A DNA stretch of 64,000 nt from Nocardioides ganghwensis (GTDB taxonomy: Bacteria; Actinomycetota; Actinomycetes; Propionibacteriales; Nocardioidaceae), in NCBI RefSeq assembly GCF_014779655.1, contig NZ_JACXYX010000002.1, forward strand, positions 310,001-374,000, read 5' to 3'. Both the position numbers and the translations under genes were made by a program. Positions 33,128-41,718 of this stretch are shown piece by piece (position 1 is the first letter of the stretch; each line of letters starts with the position of its first letter). Below the pieces are notes generated by a model, which was not told the origin of the DNA, made no database searches, and saw nothing but the letters and a program-made list of their open reading frames with translations.

Positions 33128-35509
33128 ATGAGCCCCACTGACGCCACCCCCGATCAAGCCCTCTTCGAGCGCACCGACCACCCCCTCCTCGAGGGGCTCA
33201 ACGAGCCCCAGCGGGCGGCCGTGGTGCACTCCGGCGCGCCCCTGCTCGTCGTGGCCGGCGCCGGTTCGGGCAAGACCCGGGTGCTGACCCGTCGCATCGC
33301 CTGGCTGATCAACGAGCGCAAGGCCCACCCGGGCTCCATCCTGGCGATCACCTTCACCAACAAGGCCGCGGCCGAGATGAAGGAGCGGGTCCAACAGCTG
33401 GTCGGCAACCGCGCGAGGATCATGTGGGTCTCGACCTTCCACTCGTCGTGCGTGCGCATCCTGCGCAAGGAGATCGACCGGGTCGGGTTCAAGTCCAACT
33501 TCTCGATCTACGACGCCGCCGACTCCAAGCGGCTCATGACGATGGTGCTGCGCGACCTCGAGCTGGACCCCAAGCGCTACCAGCCCAACGCGGTGCTCCA
33601 CTGGGTCTCCGACCAGAAGAACGAGCTGCGCGACGCCGAGGACGCCGCCAAGGAGGCGCGCAACTCCTTCGAGGAGGCCTACGCCAAGGCCTTCGCGGCC
33701 TACCAGCGCCGCCTGCGTGAGGCCAACGCGCTGGACTTCGACGACCTGATCTCCACCACGGTCCACCTGCTGCAGGCCTTCCCCGACGTCCGCGAGAACT
33801 ACCGCCGCCGGTTCCGCCACGTGCTGGTGGACGAGTACCAGGACACCAACCACGCCCAGTACAGCCTGATCCAGCAGCTGTGCGGCTCGTCCTTCGAGGA
33901 GTCGAGCGCGGAGTCCGTCGAGCCGAGCGAGCTGATGGTCGTCGGTGACGCCGACCAGTCGATCTACGCCTTCCGTGGCGCCGACATCCGCAACATCCTC
34001 GACTTCGAGCAGGACTTCCCCGACGCCACCACGATCCTGCTCGAGCAGAACTACCGCTCGACCCAGACGATCCTCAGCGCCGCCAACTCCGTCATCGGCA
34101 ACAACCGCGGCCGCAAGCCCAAGCGGCTGTGGACCGACGCGGGGGAGGGCGAGCGCATCGTCGGCTACGTGTCCGACGACGAGCACGACGAGGCCCGGTT
34201 CGTCAGCGAGGAGATCGACCGGCTCGTCGACGAGCACGGCGTACGCCCCGCCGACGTCGCGGTCTTCTACCGCACCAACGCGCAGTCGCGCGTCTTCGAA
34301 GAGGTGTTCATCCGCACCGGCCAGCCCTACAAGGTCGTCGGCGGGGTGCGCTTCTACGAGCGCAAGGAGGTGCGCGACGCGCTCGCCTACCTGCGGATGC
34401 TCGTCAACACGGCCGACGAGATCTCGTTGCGCCGGGTGCTCAACACCCCCAAGCGCGGGATCGGCGAGCGGGCCGAGGCCTGCATCGCCGCCCTCGCCGA
34501 GCGCGACCGGATCACCTTCTGGGAGGCGCTCACCCGGGCCGCCGAGGCGCCCGGCCTGGCCACCCGCAGCCTCAAGAACATCGAGGGCTTCGTCGCCGTC
34601 GTCCAGGAGCTCCAGTCGATGGTCGAGGCCGACGAGCGCCCCGACGTGATCCTGGAGTCGGTCCTCGAGCGCTCCGGCTACCTCGCCGAGCTCGAGGCCA
34701 GCGACGACCCCCAGGACGGCACCCGTGTGGAGAACCTCGCCGAGCTCGTCGCCGTCGCGCGCGAGTTCGCCGAGGACCCGCAGCCGGGCCCCAGCGCCGA
34801 CCCGGCCGAGGTCGAGGCCGGCACCGTGTCCGTCGGGCTCGGCGACTTCCTCGAGCGCGTGGCCCTCGTCGCCGACGCCGACCAGATCCCCGACGCGCCC
34901 GACGGCGACGACTCCGGCGTGGTGACCCTGATGACGCTCCACACGGCCAAGGGCCTGGAGTTCCCCGTCGTCTTCCTCACCGGGCTCGAGGACGGCGTCT
35001 TCCCCCACCAGCGCTCGCTGGGCGACCAGCCCGAGCTCGAGGAGGAGCGCCGCCTCGCCTACGTCGGCCTCACCCGCGCCGAGAAGCGGCTCTACGTCTC
35101 ACGCGCCCTCGTCCGCTCTGCGTGGGGCGCGCCCAGCCACAACCCCGCGAGCCGCTTCCTCGACGAGCTCCCGGTCGACCTCGTCGACTGGCGGCGTACG
35201 GCTGCCGAGCAGACCCGCTGGGGCCGCCAGGACCTCAGCGGCGGCTCGACCCGCCTCGCCACGCCCACCGACGCCGGGCGCCGCAACTTCAGCTCCGCCG
35301 CCCTGCGCGCCGACGCGGCCGCCAAGGCCAAGCCGGCCCGCGCCATCCCCAGCCTCGAGCCGGGCGACCGGGTCGTCCACGACTCCTTCGGCATGGGCAC
35401 CGTCGTGGCGGTCGAGGGCGTCGCGGAGAAGTCGGTGGCCTCGATCGACTTCGGTTCCGAGGGCGTCAAGCGCCTGCTGCTGCGCTACGCACCCGTCGAG
35501 AAGCTCTGA
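33128..35509 (+). CDS. pcrA: ATP-dependent DNA helicase PcrA (UvrD/Rep family)
   Basis: A 793-residue superfamily 1A helicase that unwinds DNA 3' to 5' in repair and replication-restart. All motifs are visible: LNEPQRAAV (Q), VAGAGSGKTRVLT (Walker A, I), FTNKAAAEM (Ia), VLVDEYQDTN (II), GDADQSIYAFRGA (III), QNYRST (IV), VTLMTLHTAKGLEFPVV (V) and YVGLTRAEKRLYV (VI). The C-terminal GDRVVHDSFGMGTVVAVEG is the Tudor-like RNA-polymerase-binding module. TAGGCT at 33113-33118 lies nine bases before ATG. The position upstream of the M23 peptidase and sucC is typical of actinobacteria. Confidence 0.96.
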   Translation: MSPTDATPDQALFERTDHPLLEGLNEPQRAAVVHSGAPLLVVAGAGSGKTRVLTRRIAWLINERKAHPGSILAITFTNKAAAEMKERVQQLVGNRARIMWVSTFHSSCVRILRKEIDRVGFKSNFSIYDAADSKRLMTMVLRDLELDPKRYQPNAVLHWVSDQKNELRDAEDAAKEARNSFEEAYAKAFAAYQRRLREANALDFDDLISTTVHLLQAFPDVRENYRRRFRHVLVDEYQDTNHAQYSLIQQLCGSSFEESSAESVEPSELMVVGDADQSIYAFRGADIRNILDFEQDFPDATTILLEQNYRSTQTILSAANSVIGNNRGRKPKRLWTDAGEGERIVGYVSDDEHDEARFVSEEIDRLVDEHGVRPADVAVFYRTNAQSRVFEEVFIRTGQPYKVVGGVRFYERKEVRDALAYLRMLVNTADEISLRRVLNTPKRGIGERAEACIAALAERDRITFWEALTRAAEAPGLATRSLKNIEGFVAVVQELQSMVEADERPDVILESVLERSGYLAELEASDDPQDGTRVENLAELVAVAREFAEDPQPGPSADPAEVEAGTVSVGLGDFLERVALVADADQIPDAPDGDDSGVVTLMTLHTAKGLEFPVVFLTGLEDGVFPHQRSLGDQPELEEERRLAYVGLTRAEKRLYVSRALVRSAWGAPSHNPASRFLDELPVDLVDWRRTAAEQTRWGRQDLSGGSTRLATPTDAGRRNFSSAALRADAAAKAKPARAIPSLEPGDRVVHDSFGMGTVVAVEGVAEKSVASIDFGSEGVKRLLLRYAPVEKL

Positions 35510-35657
35510 CCGGACCGAGCCCCCGGGGATCGGGGAGCGCCGGCCTGCTCAGGGCGAGCCAGGACTCCCCGTTGACTCCGATGTGCCCGCGGACTGGCCG
35601 AGAGATCTCGATACGCGCTCGATCTTCCGTGAGCTCAAGCCCGCTGCGCGGTCTTGG

Positions 35658-36485
35658 TCACGGGACGATGCCGTGCTCGACGAACGCCTGGAACGGGTCG
35701 ACCGGACCGCCGCCGCCGGGGCGTACCTCGAGGTGCAGGTGCGAGCCGGTCACGTTGCCCGTGGCGCCGACGGTGCCGATGGTCTCGCCGCCGTTGACGC
35801 GGTCGCCGACCGAGACGTAGATCGAGGTCTGGTGGCAGTACCAGATCTCGGTGCCGTCATCGAGGGTGACGACGGTCTTGTTGCCGTACGCGCCGTCGTA
35901 GCCGGTCTCGGTGACGGTGCCGTTGGCCACCGACAGGATCGGGTCGCCGCTGTTGGCGTTGAAGTCGAGGCCGGTGTGGTAGCTGGCCCACAGGCCGTAC
36001 TGGCCGAAGGTGGCGGTGATGCCATAGCTGGCGAGGGGGAGAACCCACTTGTTCTCCTTGATCTTCGCCGCCTGGGCCTCCGCGGCCTTGCGCATCTCCT
36101 CGAGCTTGGCGGCGCGCTCGGCCATCTGCTTCTCGGCCAGGGCGATGAGCTCGGGGTCGGTCTCCTCGCCGCCGGGGTCGCGGGTGGCGTCGCGGCTGAC
36201 GATCACGCCGCGGCGCGACAGGGCCTGGCCGGCGGCCTGGCCGATGGACCCGGTGGCCTCCATCGCAGAACCCGTCGAGGTCAGCGCGGTCACGCCCGTG
36301 CCGGACGCGGTGACGGCGCCGCCGGCGGACACCGCGAGGACGGCGACTCCGGCCACGAGGGGCAGGGAAGGCAGCTTCACCAGGGAGCGGCGGGGCGGCG
36401 GCGTGGCGCGGCGCTTGCCGTTCGTGGGTGCAGCCGGTGCCGAGGTGCGTCGCTTGGGAGCGCGCTCCGCTCGGTGGTTGCCCAT
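35658..36485 (-). CDS. Secreted M23-family metallopeptidase (peptidoglycan endopeptidase)
   Basis: A 275-residue exported protein. A basic N-terminus (MGNHRAERAPKRRTSA) precedes a signal helix (about residues 45-63). A coiled coil follows (about 115-145, EKQMAERAAKLEEMRKAAEA). The LytM domain has HTGLDFNANSGDPI (His, Asp ligands) and GSHLHLEVRP (H-x-H), so the zinc site is complete. It should cut stem-peptide cross-links. ATG at 36485 has no Shine-Dalgarno sequence on this strand, which is odd for a gene with an apparent leader of about 50 bases. The longer in-frame start at 36632 is rejected as running through the promoter. Confidence 0.88.
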   Translation of the reverse strand: MGNHRAERAPKRRTSAPAAPTNGKRRATPPPRRSLVKLPSLPLVAGVAVLAVSAGGAVTASGTGVTALTSTGSAMEATGSIGQAAGQALSRRGVIVSRDATRDPGGEETDPELIALAEKQMAERAAKLEEMRKAAEAQAAKIKENKWVLPLASYGITATFGQYGLWASYHTGLDFNANSGDPILSVANGTVTETGYDGAYGNKTVVTLDDGTEIWYCHQTSIYVSVGDRVNGGETIGTVGATGNVTGSHLHLEVRPGGGGPVDPFQAFVEHGIVP

Positions 36486-36544
36486 GGAGGAATTACCAAT
36501 CTGCCGGATCGTCAGGGGGGTTCGGGTCGGCGAGACCGCGCACG

Positions 36545-36575
36545 ACTGTAACGGAAAGATCACGGGAAAGTGCAA
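36545..36575 (-). promoter_or_regulatory. Putative promoter of the M23 peptidase gene
   Basis: On the minus strand TTGCAC (36575-36570) is followed after 19 bp by TACAGT (36550-36545). Transcription would start near 36538, giving a leader of about 53 bases. The hexamers fit a housekeeping promoter, but the spacer is long. Confidence 0.45.
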
Positions 36576-36645
36576 CCCTCGACAAAAAGAGTTCATGTAC
36601 CCGCGTGACCGGTCGATAAACGGACGCCTCACCCTCAGGGAGGGG

Positions 36646-37956
36646 TCAGCCTCGCGCCGACTGGTAGCGCTCGAGCGCCTCGCGCCGCTCGTCGGCGTGG
36701 TCGACGATGCGCAGGGGATAGTCGCGCTCGTAGCCCACGTCGGACTTCCAGGGCTCGTGCGCGGCCTTGCCCGGCAGGTGCGCGAGCTCGGGCACCCAGC
36801 GCCGTACGTAGTCGCCCTGCGGGTCGAACTTGAGGCCCTGGGTGACGGGGTTGAAGACCCGGAAGTAGGGCGAGGCGTCCGTCCCGGTGCCGGCCACCCA
36901 CTGCCAACCGTGGTTGTTGGACGCGACGTCGCCGTCGATCAGCAGGTCGAGGAAGTGGCGGGCGCCGACCGGCCACCACACGTGGAGGTCCTTGGTGAGG
37001 AAGGAGGCCGTGATCATCCGGACCCGGTTGTGCATCCACCCGGTGTGCAGCAGCTGGCGCATCCCGGCGTCGACGATGGGGAAGCCCGTCGTGCCGGTGC
37101 GCCACGCCTCGATCGCGTCCTCGGGCTCGTCGTACCTCATGCCCTTCAGCGCGGGCTTGAGGTCGGTCCACGCCGAGGCGGGGGTGTGCCACAGGACGTC
37201 GGCGTAGAACTCCCGCCAGCCGAGCTCGTCGGCGTACGTCGACGTGTGGGCGACCTCGGCCAGGAGCGAGCGCGGGTGCAGCACGCCCAGGTGCAGGTAG
37301 GGCGAGAGCCGTGAGGTCCCGTCGTGGTCGGGCCGGTTGCGCTCGGTGGCGTACGCGTCCAGGGCGTCGTCGCGGAAGGTCCGCCAGCGGCGCCACGCGG
37401 CGTCCTCGCCGGCGCCGGGAAGCTCGAAGGGCGCGTCCTCGACGGCCTTGTGCAGCAGGTCGAGCGCGCGCTGGTGGGAGTCGCCCTGCTCCACGTCGGG
37501 GGAGCGGGGCGTGGGCGCCGGCTCCGGCCACCCGTGCTCGCGCCAGGCCCGCGCGAAGGCGGTGAAGACCTGGTAGGGGTCGCCGCTGCCGTTGCGGACC
37601 AGACCCGGCCCCACGGCGTACGGGGAACCGGTCGGCACCAGCTCGACCTGCTCGCCCACGGCGTCGTCGCGACGGCGGCCGTACGGGGTGGTCTCGGCGG
37701 CCACGTGCACGCGGCGCCCGTCCGCCACGCGGGGCACGACGTCGCGTGGGTCGCCGTGGTGGATGGTGAGCGGGATGCGCTCGGCGAGGGCCAGCACGTT
37801 GGCCGCCAGCCACGCCCGTCGCGCCGCACCGGCGCTCGCCCAGATGGTGGGGTCGACCACGAAGAGCGCGGTGACCGGTCCCTCCTCGAGGGCGGCGAGG
37901 AGGGCCGGGTTGTCCCTGACCCTCAGGTCCCTGCGGAACCACATGACCGACGACAT
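36646..37956 (-). CDS. phr: Deoxyribodipyrimidine photolyase
   Basis: A 436-residue FAD enzyme that repairs cyclobutane dimers with blue light. The N-terminus MWFRRDLRVRDNPALLAAL starts the antenna-binding Rossmann domain. The FAD domain has TSRLSPYLHLGVLHPRS, FYADVLWH, FPIVDAGMRQLLHTGWMHNR and WQWVAGTGTDASPYFRVFNP, the last being the strongest photolyase signature. A CPD class I enzyme is most likely. ATG at 37956 is supported by TACGTT seven bases upstream on the minus strand (leaderless pattern); a second ATG four codons later is the alternative. Confidence 0.95.
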   Translation of the reverse strand: MSSVMWFRRDLRVRDNPALLAALEEGPVTALFVVDPTIWASAGAARRAWLAANVLALAERIPLTIHHGDPRDVVPRVADGRRVHVAAETTPYGRRRDDAVGEQVELVPTGSPYAVGPGLVRNGSGDPYQVFTAFARAWREHGWPEPAPTPRSPDVEQGDSHQRALDLLHKAVEDAPFELPGAGEDAAWRRWRTFRDDALDAYATERNRPDHDGTSRLSPYLHLGVLHPRSLLAEVAHTSTYADELGWREFYADVLWHTPASAWTDLKPALKGMRYDEPEDAIEAWRTGTTGFPIVDAGMRQLLHTGWMHNRVRMITASFLTKDLHVWWPVGARHFLDLLIDGDVASNNHGWQWVAGTGTDASPYFRVFNPVTQGLKFDPQGDYVRRWVPELAHLPGKAAHEPWKSDVGYERDYPLRIVDHADERREALERYQSARG

Positions 37957-38084
37957 GCGACTCAACGTAGCCGGGGAGTGAGCACCACCACGCTCACCCG
38001 ACCTCGTGCGACCCCGCCGGGGAGGTCTAGGGTGCCGAGAGGGAATCCCCGCCACTGTTCGCAACGAAAAGGACTGGTCACCTC

Positions 38085-39254
38085 GTGGACCTGATGGAAT
38101 TTCAGGCGAAGGAGCTCTTCGCCAAGCATGGAGTAGCGACCACCCTCGGCGTCGTGGCCGAGACCCCGGAGGCCGCGCGAGCAGCCGCCGAGGAGATGGG
38201 CGGCGTGACCGTCGTCAAGGCCCAGGTCAAGGCCGGCGGCCGTGGCAAGGCCGGCGGCGTGAAGATCGCCAAGACCGCCGACGAGGCCGAGTCCTACGCC
38301 CGCGACATCCTCGGCATGGAGATCAAGGGCCTCACCGTCAACCGGGTCCTCGTGACCCCGGCGACGCCCCCGGTGGAGGAGTACTACTTCTCCTTCCTGC
38401 TCGACCGCTCCAACCGCTCGCACCTGTGCATCGCATCGGTCGAGGGCGGCGTGGAGATCGAGGAGGTCGCCAAGACCAACCCCGACGCCGTCAAGAAGAT
38501 CCGCGTCGACGCCCTCGAGGGCGTGACGCCCGAGAAGGCCGCCGCCATCGTCGACGAGGCCAAGTTCCCCGCCGCGCTGCGCGACCAGGCCATCGAGATG
38601 GTCCAGGCGCTGTGGAAGGTCTACGTCGAGGAGGACGCCACCCTCGTCGAGGTCAACCCGCTCGCGCGGCTCGAGGGCGACAAGCTCGAGGCGCTCGACG
38701 GCAAGGTGTCGCTCGACGACAACGCCTCCGAGGTGCGCCACCCCGACCACGAGCAGTTCGAGATCCGCGAGGAGGCCGACCCGCTCGAGGCGAAGGCCAA
38801 GGACAAGGGCCTCAACTACGTCAAGCTCGACGGCCAGGTCGGCATCATCGGCAACGGCGCGGGCCTCGTGATGAGCACCCTCGACGTCGTCGCGTACGCC
38901 GGCGAGGCGCACGGCGGCGTGAAGCCCGCCAACTTCCTCGACATCGGCGGCGGCGCCAACGCCCAGGTGATGGCCGACGGCCTCGACGTGATCATCAACG
39001 ACCCGCAGGTCAAGAGCGTGTTCGTCAACGTCTTCGGCGGCATCACCGCCTGCGACGAGGTCGCCAACGGCATCGTGGGTGCGCTGAAGATCCTCGGCGA
39101 CGAGGAGAGCAAGCCCCTCGTCGTACGCCTCGACGGCAACAACGTCGAGGAGGGCCGTCGGATCCTCGACGAGTTCAACCACCCGCTGGTCACCCAGGTC
39201 GACACGATGGACGGCGCGGCTGACAAGGCCGCCGAGCTCGCCCACCAGGCCTGA
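38085..39254 (+). CDS. sucC: Succinate-CoA ligase (ADP-forming) subunit beta
   Basis: A 389-residue ATP-grasp subunit of the TCA-cycle enzyme that couples succinyl-CoA breakdown to NTP synthesis. The N-terminus [35 protein letters not shown] (nucleotide grip), VEVNPLA (Mg-binding) and [10 protein letters not shown] with [15 protein letters not shown] are family landmarks. The first codon is GTG; an ATG three codons later is possible. It is followed 17 bases later by sucD and forms an operon with it. Confidence 0.97.
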   Translation: MDLMEFQAKELFAKHGVATTLGVVAETPEAARAAAEEMGGVTVVKAQVKAGGRGKAGGVKIAKTADEAESYARDILGMEIKGLTVNRVLVTPATPPVEEYYFSFLLDRSNRSHLCIASVEGGVEIEEVAKTNPDAVKKIRVDALEGVTPEKAAAIVDEAKFPAALRDQAIEMVQALWKVYVEEDATLVEVNPLARLEGDKLEALDGKVSLDDNASEVRHPDHEQFEIREEADPLEAKAKDKGLNYVKLDGQVGIIGNGAGLVMSTLDVVAYAGEAHGGVKPANFLDIGGGANAQVMADGLDVIINDPQVKSVFVNVFGGITACDEVANGIVGALKILGDEESKPLVVRLDGNNVEEGRRILDEFNHPLVTQVDTMDGAADKAAELAHQA

Positions 39255-39271
39255 GAGAGAGAACTGAACAG

Positions 39272-40153
39272 ATGAGCATCTACCTCAACTCCGACTCCAA
39301 GATCATCGTCCAGGGCATGACGGGCGGCATGGGCGCCAAGCACACCACCCTCATGGTCGAGTCGGGCGCCAACATCGTCGGCGGCGTCAACGCGCGCAAG
39401 GCCGGCACCACCGTCGAGCTCGGCGGCAAGGAGCTCCCGGTCTTCGGCACCGTCGAGGAGGCCATGAAGGAGACCGGCGCCAACGTGTCCGTCGCGTTCG
39501 TGCCGCCGGCCTTCACCAAGGATGCCTGCATCGAGGCCATCGACGCCGAGATCCCGCTCCTCGTGGTGATCACCGAGGGCGTCCCCGTCCTCGACACCGC
39601 CGAGGTCGTGGCCTACCTCGAGGGCAAGAACACCCGGATGATCGGCCCCAACTGCCCCGGCATCATCACGCCGGAGGAGTCGCTGGCCGGCATCACCCCG
39701 CACACCATCGCGGGCAAGGGCCCGGTCGGCCTCGTCTCGAAGTCGGGCACGCTGACCTACCAGATGATGTACGAGCTGAAGGACTTCGGCTTCACCACCG
39801 CCATCGGCATCGGCGGCGACCCGATCATCGGCACCACGCACATCGACGCGCTCGAGGCCTTCGAGAACGACCCGGAGACCAAGGCGATCGTGATGATCGG
39901 CGAGATCGGTGGCGACGCCGAGGAGCGCGCTGCGGCCTACATCAAGGAGCACGTGACCAAGCCGGTCGTCGGCTACGTCGCCGGCTTCACCGCCCCCGAG
40001 GGCAAGACGATGGGCCACGCCGGCGCCATCGTGTCGGGCTCCTCGGGCACCGCGCAGGCCAAGAAGGAGGCCCTCGAGGCCGCCGGGGTCAAGGTCGGCA
40101 AGACGCCGTCCGAGACCGCTGCGCTGATGCGGGAGATCCTCGAGAAGCTCTGA
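39272..40153 (+). CDS. sucD: Succinate-CoA ligase subunit alpha
   Basis: A 293-residue CoA-binding subunit. [18 protein letters not shown] begins the Rossmann CoA site. [35 protein letters not shown] and the phosphohistidine loop [17 protein letters not shown] are complete, so the active-site His is present. AGAGAGA upstream of ATG can act as ribosome site. It completes the heterotetramer with the upstream beta subunit. Two hairpins follow its stop. Confidence 0.97.
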   Translation: MSIYLNSDSKIIVQGMTGGMGAKHTTLMVESGANIVGGVNARKAGTTVELGGKELPVFGTVEEAMKETGANVSVAFVPPAFTKDACIEAIDAEIPLLVVITEGVPVLDTAEVVAYLEGKNTRMIGPNCPGIITPEESLAGITPHTIAGKGPVGLVSKSGTLTYQMMYELKDFGFTTAIGIGGDPIIGTTHIDALEAFENDPETKAIVMIGEIGGDAEERAAAYIKEHVTKPVVGYVAGFTAPEGKTMGHAGAIVSGSSGTAQAKKEALEAAGVKVGKTPSETAALMREILEKL

Positions 40154-40160
40154 TCGACCC

Positions 40161-40213
40161 CTGAGCCGGCGGCTCAGTCCAGACGGCCTCGCAGGTCATC
40201 CTGCGGGGCCGTC
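40161..40213 (+). terminator. Double hairpin after sucD
   Basis: First hairpin: perfect 7-bp arms 40161-40167 and 40171-40177 with a three-base loop. Second: 14-bp arms 40182-40195 and 40200-40213 with one mismatch and a TCAT loop. They follow the sucD stop by 7 and 28 bases. The remaining sequence to 40384 shows no convincing gene. Confidence 0.75.
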
Positions 40214-40383
40214 GGTGATTTCGCGTGCCGTCCGGGACGTACGGGAGCCTTCGCCTCCCACAGCACGCGCCACACGACGTGGGCGCCGAGCAGGCGTACG
40301 GGCGCGACGGCGTTGAGCCGGCGCGGGGACGGCAGGGTCGGGCAGGCCGAGCTGGCGAGCGTCGATGGAATTGACATGGTTGT

Positions 40384-41682
40384 CTAGCACCCCGTTCTCG
40401 TGAACACGCACATCGCCGGAAGGATGTTCTGCGAGGTCCCCGTGACCTCGTCGGCCTGCCCGTCCAGCGACGCGAGCGAGCCCTCACCGTATGTGCTGAC
40501 GAGCAGCCGCGCCGAACCGACGCGGGTGACCTGGAGGACCGAGCTGCCCAGGCCGTCGGAGTAGGTGAGACCGACTGTGACCGTGTCGTGCCCGGTGTCG
40601 CGCTCGAGCAGGGTCCACACCAGGTTGCGGTCGGTGCGGCACTCCGCCACGGCCTCCCGGAGGACGTCCATGGCCGAGCTCGCGTGCTCGGGGCCGGTGT
40701 GCACGACCAGCTCGCGCCACTCGTGGTGCTCGGGGGCCGCGGCCGACGCGACCAGGCGCCGCAGGCCGCCGGGCGTCTCCCGCTGCGGCCACACCACCTG
40801 CCCGCACATCTCGACCTCTCCGATGCCGTCGCCGTCCGGCGACGGCGGGGACACCCGGACGTCACCGCCGTCGGCGGGAAGACCCACGGCGAGGGGGAAG
40901 TCCGCCGGGATCTCGGTGGGCGCGGCCTCGTCGGTCGGCTCGTCGGTCGGCTCCTCGGACGAGACGGGCACGTCCCCGAACGCCCCCAGGGCGGCGACCG
41001 TGTCCCGCAGCGGGCCGACCGTGTCGTCGACGGCCCGCCTGGCCTGGTCGCGCGTCCACTGGCCGTAGGTCGAGGTGACGAGCAGCGCCGGCCCGACCGG
41101 CACGACGTGGACGACCGTCGCGCCGGTGCCGGGGACGCCGTCGACGGTGTGGGTCTGGAGCAGCGTCGTCGCCGGGGTGGGGCCGAAGGGGGACTCCAGC
41201 ACCTCGGTGCGGGTCGCCATCCGGTCGCTGCCACCTGTCTCCCCGTCCGTGTCGCAGCCCGTCGCGAGAGCGGCGATCTCCTCGCCCAGCGCGGTCGCCT
41301 CGTCGGCCCCGCTCAGGACGACGAGCTCACGGGTGTCGGCCGACTCGCCGCCGCTGGCGTCGGCGACCATGCGGTCCCGGGTCCCGATGCCGCGCAGGGG
41401 TGTCGTACGGCACACGTCGAGGTCGCGCAGGCCGGTGCCGGTGCGCGAGGTGGGGACGGTGTCCTCCGGCCCGCCCATCCCGGCCGAGAGGGGGAAGTCG
41501 TCGGGGATGGTCACCTCGGCCGCGCTGGACGCGCCGGCCGTCGACGCGTCCGCGGAGGCGAGGTCGCCCGACTGCCGGTCGCCGCAGCCGGCGAGCACCA
41601 GTCCCCCTGCCAGTGCCCCTGTCAGGGCGCAGGCCAGGGCGCGCGCCGAGATGGCGCGTCCGGGCCGGTGACGGTGCCTCAT
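40384..41682 (-). CDS. Lipoprotein with two tandem sensor-like domains
   Basis: A 432-residue exported lipoprotein. The signal helix ends in LVLAGC (Cys about 33). Two related domains follow: about 55-225 and 240-432, each starting IPxDFPLxxG, holding paired Cys (e.g. DVCRTTPL/TGC and EMCGQVVW/AECR), a RELVV strand and an LLVSTYG-like strand near its end. This repeats the outside domain of the adjacent sigma-fusion protein (GSLLVTTVVRSQG, followed by a Cys-ending helix). It starts 36 bases after that gene on the same strand and is probably co-transcribed. The ligand is unknown. ATG at 41682 is chosen because the signal peptide begins there. Confidence 0.8.
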   Translation of the reverse strand: MRHRHRPGRAISARALACALTGALAGGLVLAGCGDRQSGDLASADASTAGASSAAEVTIPDDFPLSAGMGGPEDTVPTSRTGTGLRDLDVCRTTPLRGIGTRDRMVADASGGESADTRELVVLSGADEATALGEEIAALATGCDTDGETGGSDRMATRTEVLESPFGPTPATTLLQTHTVDGVPGTGATVVHVVPVGPALLVTSTYGQWTRDQARRAVDDTVGPLRDTVAALGAFGDVPVSSEEPTDEPTDEAAPTEIPADFPLAVGLPADGGDVRVSPPSPDGDGIGEVEMCGQVVWPQRETPGGLRRLVASAAAPEHHEWRELVVHTGPEHASSAMDVLREAVAECRTDRNLVWTLLERDTGHDTVTVGLTYSDGLGSSVLQVTRVGSARLLVSTYGEGSLASLDGQADEVTGTSQNILPAMCVFTRTGC

Positions 41683-41718
41683 GACGGATGAGACACCGCG
41701 GGGCGGCAAAAGGTTGCG

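Noticed and set aside
35599..35627. REP-like intergenic element near a CGAGAGATCTCG palindrome
   Set aside because: Only one short copy is present in the window, so repeat status cannot be shown.
36486..36640. c-di-AMP (ydaO) riboswitch before the M23 peptidase
   Set aside because: The location would be usual for actinobacterial wall hydrolases, but the predicted leader is only about 53 bases and the conserved ydaO blocks are not visible.
40174..40377. 67-residue frame on the minus strand between sucD and the lipoprotein
   Set aside because: It overlaps the sucD terminator hairpin, and the start has no ribosome site or leaderless box.
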